Of a stretch of DNA of 64,000 nucleotides, positions 37,598 to 53,512 are shown in pieces. Source of the DNA: Chlorocebus sabaeus (Eukaryota > Chordata > Mammalia > Primates > Cercopithecidae). The first letter of the stretch is position 1. The number at the start of each line of letters is the position of its first letter. The stretch lies in contig NC_132915.1 of assembly GCF_047675955.1 (NCBI RefSeq), positions 19,821,766 through 19,885,765 of the forward strand, read 5' to 3'. The notes below the pieces were generated by a model. The model was given only the letters and a program-made list of their open reading frames with translations, did no database searches and had not been told where the DNA came from. The position numbers and the translations under genes are program-made.

Positions 37598-37894
37598 GGC
37601 CGTGTGCGGCGCGGTGGCTCATGCCTGTAATCCCAGCACTTTGGCAGGCTGAGGTGGGCGGATGACAAGGTCAGGAGTTCGAGACCAGCCTGACCAACAA
37701 GGTGAAACCCCGTCTCTACTAAAAATACAAAAATTAGCCAGGCATGGTGGTGCGTACATGTAATCCCAGCTACTTGGGAGGCTGAGGCAGGAGAAATCAC
37801 TTGAACCCAGGAGGCAGAGGTTGCAGTGAGCCGAGATCGCGCCACTGCACTGCAGCCTGGGCGACAGAGGGAGACTCCGTCTCAAAAAAAAAAA
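37598..37894 (+). mobile_element. AluS, sense
   Basis: Sense Alu from GGCCGTGTGCGGCGCGG to GGAGACTCCGTCTC plus a 12-A tail. The flanks AAGCAAACTGCTT and AAGTAAACTTCTT are a diverged 13-bp target duplication. The 141-codon and 88-codon antisense frames here are Alu-derived. Confidence 0.93.
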
Positions 37895-38778
37895 GTAAAC
37901 TTCTTATGAACAGAATGCCTATTAATAAATGCTGCACATCTTTGAACTCTAACATGTATGCCAGGTATCAAAAAGGAAAAAGGAAAGTTGATTCGTTCTC
38001 TGCAAAATGAGCTTTTTAGGAGATGGAAGTGTTTGTGGAGTGAGCAATCTTCTGCTGCTAACCATCCTAACGAGACTACCAGCCAGGCTCCTGTCTGCCA
38101 CAGGATTTGCCATATGAGGAAGGGACTAGCGTATGTCATGCAACCAAAATCTCTCCTTGACTGTCCCCTCAGGATAGCAGTTTTGCAAAACTGTTACTTC
38201 ATTTGTTTTTGCAGGTCACTTTACAATTTTTTTTTCACTTTTTTCCTTTGGACCTTTGTGGTCATATAGCAACTGCACAATAACTGTGTGTTTCTGATTT
38301 CTCTTTAGCTTCCAGTGCTTTTGACAGTGTCAGACACCATCTCATGGTATGATCTAGCTTTCAACTCCCCAAAGACTGTTCCTCTCACAATGAGGTCTTC
38401 TTAATTTTTTTAAATGAAGTCGACCTCATTTTTCTAACCTTCTTTTCAATAATTAAAAATGTGAAGACCTACCCAGAATCATTTTCTGTGCCATGACTTA
38501 ATCTTAGTATTTGATGTGAACTGCAAATTTGTTATAAATGCAGCTTCTCCATGGGAGGCCCTTACATAGGGGTTAAAGAGCTCCCCAACCTCCAACACAC
38601 ACCCCATGTCATGCTACATTGAATACCCCAAGATGCTGTTTCATTTATCTTATTGTGTCTAGTCTGATTTGTATGAAATTTCAGAGATTTCTGTTCATAC
38701 TTAACTACCCACAGGTACTTTTTGCCTTTTGGTGTAATTACTGAGGGTTGTGTGCCTCTAACTTTAATATATGTATTT
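37895..38778. other. Unique-looking intron sequence
   Basis: No recognised element. Confidence 0.45.
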
Positions 38779-38915
38779 AGAGTCAGGGTCTTACTGTGTT
38801 GCCCAGGCTGGAGTGCAGTGGTTACACCCTGAAACTCCTGGGTTTAAGCAATCTTTCTGCCTCACAGCCTTCCAAGTACCTGGGACTGTAGGCAAATGCC
38901 ACCACACCTGGCTTA
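38779..38915 (-). mobile_element. Alu monomer (FLAM/AluJ-like), antisense
   Basis: Single-arm element of about 137 bp: GAGTCAGGGTCTTACTGTGT, GCCCAGGCTGGAGTGCAGTG, GAAACTCCTGGGTTTAAGCA and CCACCACACCTGGCT. No second arm is present, consistent with a fossil monomer or a partial AluJ. Confidence 0.85.
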
Positions 38916-41079
38916 TAAAATTTATTAATTCTAGCTGTAATGTGATATGTTTTACCTGCCAGCCCATATCTCTAAATTTTAAATTTTTTTTCCTTCATTT
39001 AAGAGAAAACAAAAGCACTTGAATTTTTAATTTCTGTGCTGTTCTTCGTCTAGATTTTCAGTTACTCTTCCAGTCATAGGTGGGGGGGGGGGGGGGTGGT
39101 TCTTTTTAATTTTAAAAAGGATACTTTTTAAAATCAGTTTTCATTCATGTCAAATGGGAGCATAAATTAATTTGAAGTTCAACTCAAAACTGTTATAAAA
39201 TGTTGTTAAAATTAAGGAACAATTGGAATATTTTTTTAAAACATATACAAGAGAGAAAGTGTCATATATAATATTGATTTGGGCATATTATTTTAGAGAA
39301 GTTGAAGCTTCTGTCATATATTTTAATCATTTAAAGTAGTAGATTATGTCCTGTCTGTGAATTTATTTTTCTTCAGTCAGAGATTATCCTGAAGTTCAGC
39401 ATGTAAAGAATTTATCTGTTACAAGGTGTAAACTAATGGGCATGATTTCTGTTAAGTCTTTCATGCAGTGCAGCCATACTACACAAAAGAATGTTTTGAG
39501 GATTATCATCAAAGACTAGAGATTGTTCGAACAGTTTCCCAGAAAGTGACTGTATCCATAATATATAAAGGTTCATTTCATCTCTGTAAATCTCACCATT
39601 CTTATTTTTATGTAACCCTTATTTCTCCACAAGTTGATAAACTTCATGCAGGTAAGGATCATATCCAATAAATCTTTCTATCTGTAGCATCTACCATAAT
39701 GTCGTTGCCAAAATATGTTGTTTAATTCCAGATGACTCTGCATTTTGCTTATGGTCAGAAAGGAATCATTGAAACATTAATACACAAGTGTCTTTGTTCC
39801 CTCACTTTTCATTGAAAACCATCAAAAACCTGTTTTTTCCATCAAGAAGATTGTGTCAGAAATGTCTGGTTGATAAAGTCCCATCTCCTCAGTTTGCACT
39901 GTATTAGACAGAATGCTAAGGCCTGAAAGCTTGAAACAGATATAAAATGGACATACACATTGTGTCATTCTCTAGCCAGGACCTAAAGAATAGCAGGAAG
40001 CAAATCTACTAAATGAAGTTAAATAATGCTTTTTCTTTCTCTGTGGTCTTTGTCAAGAGACATTTTTATTCAGAACTTGGTTATGACATCATGCAGGCCA
40101 GTAATAGCCAAGAGAAGTAATTTCGTAAGGATGGATAGCTAACAACCTCTTCTCTCCTGTGTTTTTGCCTTTCTAACCGCTACAGCACTTTCCATAAAAT
40201 AGTTTTAATTTGGGTCCATGCTGAGCACCTGCAGTGCTCCAGGCCCTTGGCTAAGTGTTGTTGATACAGCCGTGGACGAAGGCACTTGTGGGTCCTCACC
40301 ACCGAGTGTGAAGGGCAAACGTGTGGAAGAATATTGAGTTCGGGGTTTATTTTTTTAAATAAAATTATAAATTAATTATTTATAATGTCTCAGCACAGTG
40401 AAAAGTCATTAAATCCCCATGGAGGGATTGGAGTAAGGTGGGTTTAAGAAGCTAAATCTCCCATTTTCTAACATGAATAGCTTGTCTCCTAGATACTTAA
40501 CAAACCTTATGTAAAACATGGGAGCTTCCTCTCCCTGACATCAGGAGAGAGTTACTGCCAGATACTTGTTACACATACATTGCCTTGGAAATGTACCTGT
40601 GCCTGGCACCATGGCAACACCCTTGAGAATGACCTCGACAGCCACTCAGAATCATTCCTACAAAACAAATTATGGCTGTAATTAACTCTCTGAATTTACT
40701 CTACAGTATAAATTTGTTCAGACCTTGGTTGTTTTTTGTTGTTTTTTTTTTTAAGGTTGAATGAATGGAATAATTTAACAAGAACTCATCCCTCATATTC
40801 CACCAGATTTTTTTTTCAGAATAGAAAATGCTTCAATGGAAAGTACAATTCAGTTAAGAGATTATTTTATTACCTTTTCTCAGTATGTGACGAGGACCAT
40901 CAAATGAGGATGTTCTACTCTTATCATGCTGGAACTCTAGTTCTAGGGGAACAAAGTGCCTTTTTTCTCTAGCACATGTGAGATACAGAGAGTGCTGAGT
41001 CCTGTGAGCCCAGAGTGAGGGGAGTTGCTTGGGATTGGGGTTATGCGGGCAGCAGCTCTTTGGTCCCTTCTTGGCAATG
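38916..41079. other. Mostly unique sequence, with a poly-G run
   Basis: Fifteen consecutive G at 39082-39096. A possible L2 relic lies near 40216-40340 (GAGCACCTGCAGTGCTCCAG). A T-run with a TTG interruption lies at 40728-40753. No coding signal. Confidence 0.45.
39082..39096 (+). repeat. Poly-G run (15 bp)
   Basis: An uninterrupted run of 15 G, rare in mammalian introns and able to form G-quadruplex structure in the RNA. Its length is also vulnerable to sequencing error. Confidence 0.9.
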
Positions 41080-41089
41080 AAAAATGCGG

Positions 41090-41388
41090 GGTTTTTTTGT
41101 TTTTTTGTTTTTTTGAGACAGAGCCTCACTCTGTTGCCCAGGCTGGAGTGCAGTGGTACAATGGTGGCTCACTGCAACCTCTGCCTCCCGGCTTCAAGTG
41201 ATTCTCATGCCTAAGCCTTCCATGTCGCTGGGATTTCAGGCATGCATCACCACACCTGGCTAATTTTTATATTTTTAATAGAGATGGGGTTTCGCCATGT
41301 TGGCCTCGCTGGTATCAAACTCCTGGCCTCAAGTGATCTGGGCCTCCCAAAGTGCTAGGATTACAGGTATGAGCCACTGCGCCCAGCC
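41090..41388 (-). mobile_element. AluS, antisense
   Basis: Starts GGTTTTTTTGTTTTTTTG and GAGACAGAGCCTCACTC, and ends GCCACTGCGCCCAGCC. An exact 10-bp target duplication AAAAATGCGG lies at 41080-41089 and 41389-41398. A small deletion in the left arm removes a few bases before GGGCCTCCC. Confidence 0.94.
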
Positions 41389-41398
41389 AAAAATGCGG

Positions 41399-43105
41399 TT
41401 CATGGTCTATACATTTTACCTGCTTCATAAATTGTCTGTAACATATCTTCAATCCTGGGTAGCTTCTCAACTCCCCAGATTTTACTCTAGGAGAAAATAG
41501 TTTGTATGTCTTTTGTTTAGTTGGAGGTTTTGTTGTTTTTCTTTGCCTTGTTTTGGGTTTTGGTTTGGTTTTTGGTTCTAGATGATGTGTGTTGCAACTA
41601 GCAGAGCTAGATACAGTTCCTCTTAGTCTTTTCTTTTGTTAAAATAGATTAATTTAACTCTTCTACCCCAAGCAAAGTGAGCCTTTCTCTCTGTCATTCA
41701 ACTGAGGCAAAGCAAAAAGAATGGCAAGCAAAAACTGTAGCTTCCTTTTAAGTTAACCAGAAATTTATGAAGCATCTTTAATGGCTGTTTCTTTGCTGCG
41801 ATCTGTGTTGATACCTGGGCAATGAACAGACAGAACAGAGCCTGGCAGGCAGCAGGTGCTCAGTGTTAGTTGTTGTTATGCTGTTGTTGTCATTCTCTGT
41901 GATCTATACTGCCATTGAAAAGATGAAGAGGAAAAAGTATTCTTGCAAGTATGAATGTCTTGGATATTCAGTTCAGTACCTTGAACTTAGGAGTGATACC
42001 ACTGACAATTTTTTTAGGGTAGCCTCTAACGCCTTTAAGTGGAAAGTTTTCTAGTGGCAGGTATGTGCCTGATTCCATCTTATCCAAGCAATGTGACAGG
42101 TAATTTCCCACTTCATGTACTGGTTCCTTAAATTACCTTGTGCTAACACTCATCTGTGCTTTAGTATGGAGTGGCAATGAGTAATCTGTTGGGTTTATCT
42201 TCAGAAAACAGAAAACCACACTTTCCCTTTACCTCAGGAACAGCACAGCACCTTCCATTACAAGAATTAACAGCCGTCTGTTCTGACCTCTGTGTATGGC
42301 GTTAAGCGAGTAGAGATGGTTTATCGGGCAATATATTTCTGAGCAGCCTTGCCAGTGGAAATTTCAAATTATTTGGTTCCTCTGAAATAAATTTTTGTAT
42401 ACAGTAGTTAAATGGTGAACTTGTAGATTTCAAAGTGTACATTCAGGTTTTTCAAATCAAGAAGCTGATAAATTAGAAAACTCCATCCATACAGAGTAGC
42501 TATCTGATTTTTTGTTTATGATATAATGAGCTGGTTTATCAGTAGAGTGAAATACAGATCACTTCCTGGAACATGTGCTTGTTAACTCTATCAGACGACT
42601 CCATGATCATGGCAAGATATTTACTAAAATTCTGGGTCTGGTTCATTTTTACATTTCCTTTCTGTCTTTCACACCAGTATTCTCCCAGCCTCCCTCTATT
42701 TGTCTTCCAACCAGTTTTATAATAGTTGGAGATATCAGACTGGTTCTGTTACTCCATAGAGAGCTGATTGCCCGCTAGAGAATCATCAGTGTATCAGGTA
42801 AAAGGGCCCTGGAATACTAATTAATTGATTTGCAGTAGGAATTTCTGGGCTGATACTTTTTTGTCTTAAAGAATTGATAACACACCTCCAAAGAGGCAGT
42901 AATTTTATTTCTTTGTTAAAGTCAGACTTAACTCTTTGTTAAAGTCAGATTTAATCCTCCTACTTTATGATTCCATGAATCTTGTAGATTTAACTTTTTT
43001 TTTACATTCTGTTTCAAATTTAAGGGTATCATTCATACAGAAATACCACTAGTAAGAATGCTATTTAAATAATGCTAAAACTAAATCTCAGCATAGGAAA
43101 TCATC
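41399..43105. other. Unique-looking intron sequence
   Basis: No recognised element. TTTTG-rich patches lie at 41525-41575. Confidence 0.45.
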
Positions 43106-43215
43106 AGTCCATCCAACATATATTCATTAAGTACTATTTACCTGGAATTATTTTTAGGTACTAAGGCAGAAATAAAGATGGGTAAGTCAGAGTCCCTACC
43201 CTGAGTAGGTCATGT
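43106..43215 (-). mobile_element. L2-type LINE relic, antisense
   Basis: CAACATATATTCATTAAGTA and the following AAGTCAGAGTCCCTACCC fit a complemented L2 3' region. Short and diverged. Confidence 0.45.
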
Positions 43216-43529
43216 CCACTGAGTATTTGTTATTGCTCGGTTGTGACATGCTATGCACAAGGCATTCATTGTTGTGTATCTCAGAACTCACTTCTTGTTT
43301 GTGGGTATAAAGAGTTGAAGATCTAACCCCTTCCCTTTCTATTAAGGGTCCCACCTTTTCTTTAATCTGGTTCATAAGTTAGTTACTTTGTGCATATACT
43401 CTGTAGTTGTCTGTTTTGAAACCATGTCTGTGCCCTATCCTTTCCAGGACAAAGGAGAACACAGTTACTCTTTGAAATCATGAAGATACCACTCAATTCT
43501 ATCAAATTGTGTCATTCTCAACATTTCAG

Positions 43530-43798
43530 ATTATTTTTTACACTTTGAGAAAACGAAACATGAATAGAATAAGATTCTTGACGTGGCAGAATTACACTGA
43601 TGAAGAGCATATGTGTGACTGCCAGGGGTGAATGGAATAAAAGATTCTTGACATGGCAAAATTACACTGATGAAGAACATATGTATGACTGCCAGGGGTA
43701 ACACAGGTAGTGATAGAACAATTCTGTGTCCTGATCGTGGTGGTATTACACAAATCTCTACATATAAAATCTCATAGAAATAGATACCCCCCATAATA
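43530..43798 (+). mobile_element. Ancient L1 (L1M) 3' UTR, sense, upstream half
   Basis: GACTGCCAGGGGTAACACAG, GATAGAACAATTCTGTGTCC and ACACAAATCTCTACATATAA are L1M 3' UTR blocks. They are interrupted at 43799 by a Tigger-type element and resume at 44130. A 68/70-bp tandem duplication lies inside (43561-43698). Confidence 0.75.
43561..43698 (+). repeat. 68/70-bp tandem duplication
   Basis: Copy 1 is 43561-43628 and copy 2 is 43629-43698. They share AAGATTCTTGAC, ATTACACTGATGAAGA and GACTGCCAGGGGT and differ at six positions plus a 2-bp indel. Confidence 0.95.
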
Positions 43799-44127
43799 CG
43801 GTCAGCCCTCTGTATCTGTGGGTTCCGCGTTTGTGAACTCAACAACCTATGGATCAAAAATATTCAGAAAAATATTGTATCTTTACTGAACACGTACAGA
43901 CTTTTCCCCGTCATTGTTCTCTACACACTACAATATAACAACTATTCACATAGCATTTACATTTTAAGTAACCTAGAGGTGATTTAAAGTACAGGAGAGG
44001 ACTATGCATATGCATACATTAGATGCAGATACTGTTCCATTTGATATGGAGGACTTGAGCCTCCAGGGATTTTGGTATGTGCAGGAGGTCCTGGGTCCAG
44101 TCGCTCACAGATACTGAGGGATGACTG
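43799..44127. mobile_element. Tigger-type MITE (MER8-like) inserted in L1M
   Basis: 329 bp with terminal inverted repeats (CGGTCAGCCCTCTGTATCTG at the left; the right end complements to CAGTCATCCCTCAGTATCTG) and TA at both flanks (43797-43798 and 44128-44129), as expected for Tc1/mariner. The body has the AACACGTACAGACTTTT block of Tigger-related elements. No transposase remains. Confidence 0.88.
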
Positions 44128-44129
44128 TA

Positions 44130-44358
44130 TACACATATACAATATATAGCATGTGAGTATGTAACAACCGATGAAATTCGTAAGGGCTGTAGTTTTGTTA
44201 ATAGTATTGTATCAGTGTCATTTTCCTGGTTTTGATAATGTACTATGGTTATGTAAGATGTTATTGTTTGGGGAAGCTGGGTAAAGGGTACAGGGAAATG
44301 CTCTGTAATATTTTTGTAACTTCTTGTGAGTCTAAAGTTATTTCAAAAGAAAAAAAAT
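44130..44358 (+). mobile_element. Ancient L1 (L1M) 3' UTR, sense, downstream half
   Basis: Continues the L1M 3' UTR after the Tigger insertion: GTGTCATTTTCCTGGTTTTG, TGTACTATGGTTATGTAAGA, GGGAAGCTGGGTAAAGGGTA and a final TTATTTCAAAAG with A-rich tail. Confidence 0.8.
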
Positions 44359-45148
<790 letters not shown>

Positions 45149-45335
45149 TAGTAATTGAGTCCATAAAACCTATTTCCCAGCTTTTTATGCCTTGAGTACA
45201 TTTGGTAAACTCTATAAATACTGGAATCATGTATAGGCTTTAAAACAAGATAGCCTTTTTACCAATTATTATCATTAGATACACAAATAAAATGACATAT
45301 TCCTGAAGGAGGAAACAACAGAAAGATGTACTGGA

Positions 45336-45633
45336 GGCCGGGCGCAGTGGCTCACGCCTGTAATCCCAGCCCTTTGGGAGGACAAGGTGGGTGGATCACC
45401 TGAGGTCAGGAGTTTGAGACCAGCCAGGCCAACATGGTGAAACTCCTTCTCTACTAAAAATATAAAAATTAGCTGGGCGTGCTGGCGGGCGCCTGTAATC
45501 CCAGCTGCTTGGGAGGCTGAGGTGAGAGAATCACTTGAACCCAGGAGGCAATGAGATGAGATTGCACCACTGCACTCCAACCTGGGTTACAAAGTGAGAC
45601 TCCATATCAAAAAAAAAAAAAAAAAAAAAAAAG
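45336..45633 (+). mobile_element. AluS, sense, in intron 4
   Basis: GGCCGGGCGCAGTGGCTCAC start; the right arm lacks the GCAGAGGTTGCAGTGAG block, so CCAGGAGGC joins AATGAGATGAGATTG. A-run of about 24 bases. Target duplication GAAAGATGTACTG (45321-45333) versus GAAAGGTGTACTG (45636-45648), with one mismatch. Confidence 0.94.
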
Positions 45634-45648
45634 GAGAAAGGTGTACTG

Positions 45649-48225
<2,577 letters not shown>

Positions 48226-48978
48226 TAGACAGGCAATGGATTATCATTTTATTATCTGATACAAGTAAATGATAGGAAGTAGGGTATGGGGAATGGAGTG
48301 AACTGACTTCTTTGCTTTCTTGAAATTTGATTTTAGGACTTTTAAAATAACCAAAAATAATCCTGTTACGACATGGTACACTCAAAGTGGCAAGCTCTTC
48401 TGTCAGATATATGAGCAGGTCTGTGTGTTCAAATCTAATTAGAGCCTATTTGATACTTTTTAACACTATGCAGAGGTTCTAAAAATGAAAATAACATGGA
48501 AATCCTAGGCTAATCATCAGATCATTTTATAGTCTTCCTCCTACAGGATAGAACTGGGAGTGTTGGAATGAGTCATCCTGTTTTGTTTTGTTTTCATTTT
48601 GTTTAAATCATTGTTTGTGTGATGGGTGTGTCCCAAAGAGTACTCAAAATCTCTCTTGGCAAATGTGAATGACTTTGCAGCTGGGCTCTAAATCAGTTCA
48701 TTATAAGCCATGGAATGTCTTGGTGAGGCGGCCTTTCTGCTCTTATAGAGTTCTCTAGGCTGCTGCATAATTTTGTCTCTATTAAGCAGAGAGCAGTTGA
48801 AGAAGTGTCCTTAATATGCCTGTCTGGAGAACGAATTCAGTATTGCTATCTCCTCCCATTTACAGGGAAACTTAATAGGTGTAAATGTGGATTTTGAGGA
48901 TGGTAAAGACCTGACTATGAATCAGTTGATTATGGAAGATAATTAAGGGATGTAGAAATCCGTGCTTCTGAGCTGTAG

Positions 48979-49012
48979 TTGTGTGCGTGTGTGTGTGTGT
49001 GTCTGTGTGTGT
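48979..49012 (+). repeat. (GT)n microsatellite
   Basis: Dinucleotide GT run with single C interruptions (GTGTGCGTGTGTG... and GTCTGTGTG). Confidence 0.93.
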
Positions 49013-51906
49013 TGGGGGAACAGAGAAGACACCATTGATACCCTGTTAGAGGCAGAGTTTGCAGTGTGATAGGTTAATAATAAATAAATATTAAATATCC
49101 TAATAATAGGGTAGAAAAAAAGAATGAAGTGAGAGATCCCCATTTGCTGACTAAAACAGGATCTAGCATATTATGCTTTTAATACAGTACGTTTTTTAGG
49201 TACACAAGAATTCCTGACTTGTTCTTTTAAATATTATTTCTGCCAGTATTAATATCTCCATTAAAATACATATCCAAGCTTCTATAGTATTTCTTTTATG
49301 TATAGGATTGATAAAGTTTCCATGAACCAATGTCTCATATAGAACCGAGAGTTACCTGTTGATGCATTTCAGAATCATTCCTGAGTTGCGAGTATATCGG
49401 CTTTGGAGTCAGCCAAATAACTTCTGTTTAAGAATAAGGCTTCCTTATCAATCAGTTGCCCCAATAACTATAAAGCAAAGTGCCTAAAAGCATGCTACAA
49501 TATACGACAGTAAGTTACCACGATATTAGGCAGTTACTGTCAGAATTTTAGCTATGGTATCTCTATCTGTATATCTTTATGTCTGTGCTTGTTTGTTGTT
49601 ACATAATTCCTGGATGTAGTATTTTAAACATACTGCATATTTTGGGAGCAGATCTATTCTAACACTTCTGATTTTTTTTAATGTTGTATCAAGACAAAAA
49701 AATATTCTGAGGGCTTTCCTACTATATGCTGGGTACCAGAGTATCTAAAAAGACACAAAAATGGGGAAAAAAATCAACTCTCCACTAAAAGACCTTATAA
49801 ACTAGATGTGCTTTTGGTCAAAATAAGCCATATGGGGAAAGGTAAGCCTTTGCTATGTAGGTTGTCATATCTCTTCTTTAATTTGCCATCCAATAAAATA
49901 AAATTTGCATTTATCAATTACACAAGAGATATAAGAAGCAAATGTGAACTTATTTCTGATGTTTACATTATAGCTAGAGGAGGATAAGTGTTTATCAACA
50001 CACATTTTACACAAGATAAATGTATTATATATTTGAAGAAATAATATGTCATGATTTAATACTTAGCAATTTACCACTTTAAAATTATCAAAATGGAAAA
50101 GAAAGTAGATTCCTTTGGCAGCTCATAAACTAATTCAGTTCAACCGAATTGAATCTGGTTCTTCAGTTATCTGAACATTACAGATCATTTATTCCGTTTT
50201 TCATCAGACATAGCTAATAGTGACTAGATTTTTATATAAAAGTATATTATGTTAATTAGAATAAAATGGCATAGTTTTTATTATCATGTGTCATAATTAA
50301 AGTTCCCACAGTAACTTGACATTCAATGTACAGGTACTAAGAACGTCTAAAAATATTGTCCCAGTTCCTTTGATTCCTATGGTGATGCCTTATGGTCCTT
50401 TTAAATAGTTACAAATTAAAATAATAAAACTATCATTTTTTCATTTGGACTCCCTTATTACTTGTGAATCTTTTGAAAGTCTAGGTAATTCTATAAGATA
50501 AAAGTCAACTTATATGTTGTTCTTTTCTGAGCCCTCTAGTCAAGCCTGACGATAGTATGGGATCATGAGAAAAGTACTATTCATTAATCGCTTCATCCAT
50601 GTTAGCCACAGCTGTCACCGTCTATAATTAGGAAGTACTGTCAGAAATATGTTTTAATGTTGGCATGTAGTCGCATTATCCCTTTTTTTTCCCCCAGTTG
50701 TACTAATGTATGATAATATCATTGCCTCTCAGCTTCCTTAATCATTAAGAAAATTCAGAACTACAGAATTCTAGTTTCCCCAGATTTTTTGGTTTTGGTA
50801 AGACAAAACGAAATAAGCTCCAGAAACATTTTGTTCTTGGTTTAGAAGTCTAATGTTCATAACTTTAATCCAAAACAGACTTTGTTGTGCCTCCCTCCCT
50901 TGGTATATATTTGTAAGAAAAACCTAGGGATGGATTCTGACAGCTTTTCTTTCTATCCCAGGAAACTGGAAAATGCATTGCAGACCACAGACAAAAGCAG
51001 CTAAGGGAAGCATTTTAGATTATTGCTTTTGCTTTTTAATATTTCTAAAACCTTATATATTAATCTTCATAATTTTATGTAGGTCTTTTTTCTGCCTAGA
51101 TTCTCAGCCTTTCTGTTGTTTGGGGAATGAATGTCTTTTTTCCTTCAAAGAAGGAAATACATTATCAAATAGTGGCTAGAATACCCAGGGTGGTAGAACT
51201 TTGTTCATCTGTGTATTCCCTTTGCTGTCTTATTTTTCGTGTGATAACACACCAGCATGGAGTCCACTATTGTGCTGTAATCCTTTCATGGGTACATGAT
51301 TTCAGTGCTCCTGAAAGCCCAAAGCACACACATGCTTGTAACATATTTTAGTTTATCAGTGTGTATCCAAACACTGCCTTTTAGTCTTTATTTTTCTGAT
51401 TTTCTGTTTCATGAATAGCTGAGCACTACTGCAAAGATGTTTTCTCAGACATTGTCTCAATGACTGTCTTCCAGGCTAAGCTCTTTATAGAATCTCAGAC
51501 TGAGATCTTTTTCTCCTCCATATCCTTTTTGAGTGTGAGCTTTGAATTTATTAATCATCTTGAAATGGTCATGAGGAATTGTGTTATCATTTTATTAAAA
51601 CTCAAGATAGTTCTCCCTACCCTAGGCCCTCCTTTGATCAAGGTGGATTCCCTGACCTTGGTTCCCATAAACATTTATTCATCCTTCAAACCTGATTTTT
51701 GAAGTTGCTCAATTGATAAAGTAAAAAGAGAGCGTAGACGTTTATAATACCTTAGCACTTTATACCCAAAACTTGCTGAAGCTATTACTCATCGGAATCT
51801 ACCAGCTGACCTCCCCATGGAGGGGACAAATCAGGTTTGCTGATGTGCGTCATAATGATGAGGTTACAGGAATGGAGAGATGGCCTGTGGCCGAGGTCAC
51901 TCAAGG

Positions 51907-51950
51907 CCAGGTCCCCTGCCCTTCCAGACCAGGTCCCCTGCCCTTCCAGA
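51907..51950 (+). repeat. Perfect 22-bp direct repeat, two copies
   Basis: Two abutting identical copies beginning CCAGGTCCCCTGCCCTTCC, followed by a further CCAG. A recent slippage-type duplication. Confidence 0.95.
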
Positions 51951-53254
51951 CCAGCTTTCTTTTCCCTCCCTCACAGTGTCTTCTAGATGTTAGAGACAAA
52001 CTTAAAGAAAAAGCAAGAGGAGCTATAAGGCAGCAAAGAGGGTGGAAGTAGAATGAAAATCCTGCCCTTTCGTGAAGGAGTTGAAATAACTCTCCTCTAC
52101 CTCCAAGTTCTTCTTACAGAGATTGGTAGTAAGACAAGCCAGCGATCCTTTACCAGTAATTTAGAGTTCCTGTATTGCTCATTTTATTTTGAACTATCTT
52201 AAAACAGTTAGTCTAAAATGTGCATTTCCTTTGGATATGTCTCTTCTAGTAGGTTTTTAAATGAAGCCATTTTGAAGTTACTCAGATGCAATCAAAATTT
52301 GAACATTTTCTTTAAAAAGTGTGAAACATGTACTTTGTTCTGCTCTAAAAATTGTTGAGTGAGCTTTTGGGAATTTTTTTCAAATGACATTCAGCTTTTG
52401 GGGGAAAACCTGACTAAAAATTGAGGAGAAAAAAACTCAAACCCCAAAGGAAAGACCTAAAGAACATTTATAAGTAGTTAAAAGTAAAAGCTTAGGTTAA
52501 GATACCTGGTCTCTGATCGTTAATTGAATTGAATCAAGCCCGCCTTTATCGAATCTTAATCAAATTAGGCCTTTGGTACACTTGGCTCAGATTCATGACC
52601 TGATTCATAAGGCTATTCCTGAAAGACACCCAGCTTTTATATTTAACCTCTTTCCTGTTTCCTCATTACTTTGTTCATTTTCAGTCACTTGTCCCTTTTT
52701 TAAACTCCTCCTCTCACCTTTCATTCTTTGGCTTTTTTCTTTCCTCATTATTGTACTCCTTCAACTCTTTGTTCTCCTTGCTTCCCTTATGCTAGAAGGA
52801 AGTTTTCTGATTACCCAATTATGAGTTTGAATCAGAGACCTGGACTTAGTGCTGCTCAGGGTATAGGAAGCAGACACACATGAACGCTGTTTGTATGCAT
52901 AAAATTTGGAAAAGTTTTAAAGAATTCACATTGAATTTATACAGTATAATCTATGCAGTAGCTTTTTTTTAAAGATGAATTATGTTATGTGAAAAAGGCC
53001 GATTGTGGAATAGTATATTTAATATAATGCAAGATTTGTAATTACAACTAATTATGAATATAAAATTATTATGTGGATGATTATTCACCCCTTTGCAAAA
53101 AGGAAAGGAATTTGGAAGATTTTCTACCAAGGCTAAGGTGTAAACAGTGATTGTCATTGTCACTAGGTAATAGCATTAGCAATAATAATTTAAATGATAC
53201 TTTTTTTAAAAAGGTAAAATAAAATAAGACTTCAATTTGAGAATTGTAGCTCTA

Positions 53255-53512
53255 CCATTTACCAACTTTGTCCATTTTTCCTTTGGGTTTTTTCTTACTA
53301 ATTTATAGGAGTTTCTTATTTTCTTTGGATGTGAGCCTTTTGTGCATGTATTACAAATATCTTCTTCCACTTTGTAGCTTGCCATTTATTCTCCTCATGG
53401 TATCTTTTGATGAACTGAAGTTATAAGTTTTAAGGTAATTAAATTTGTCAAAATTTATTTTTATGGTTATATGTTATTTTGTGTGTAGCCATATATTCCA
53501 TGCCCAGTGGGA
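53255..53512 (-). mobile_element. L1 fragment, antisense
   Basis: Complemented L1 blocks in order: TGTCCATTTTTCCTTTGGG, TTTATAGGAGTTTCTTATTT, GGATGTGAGCCTTTTGTG, ACAAATATCTTCTTCCAC, TTTTGATGAACTGAAGTTAT. Old and diverged. Confidence 0.75.

Noticed and set aside
37420..37885. 141- and 88-codon antisense open frames
   Set aside because: Translation of the reverse complement of the Alu at 37598-37894.
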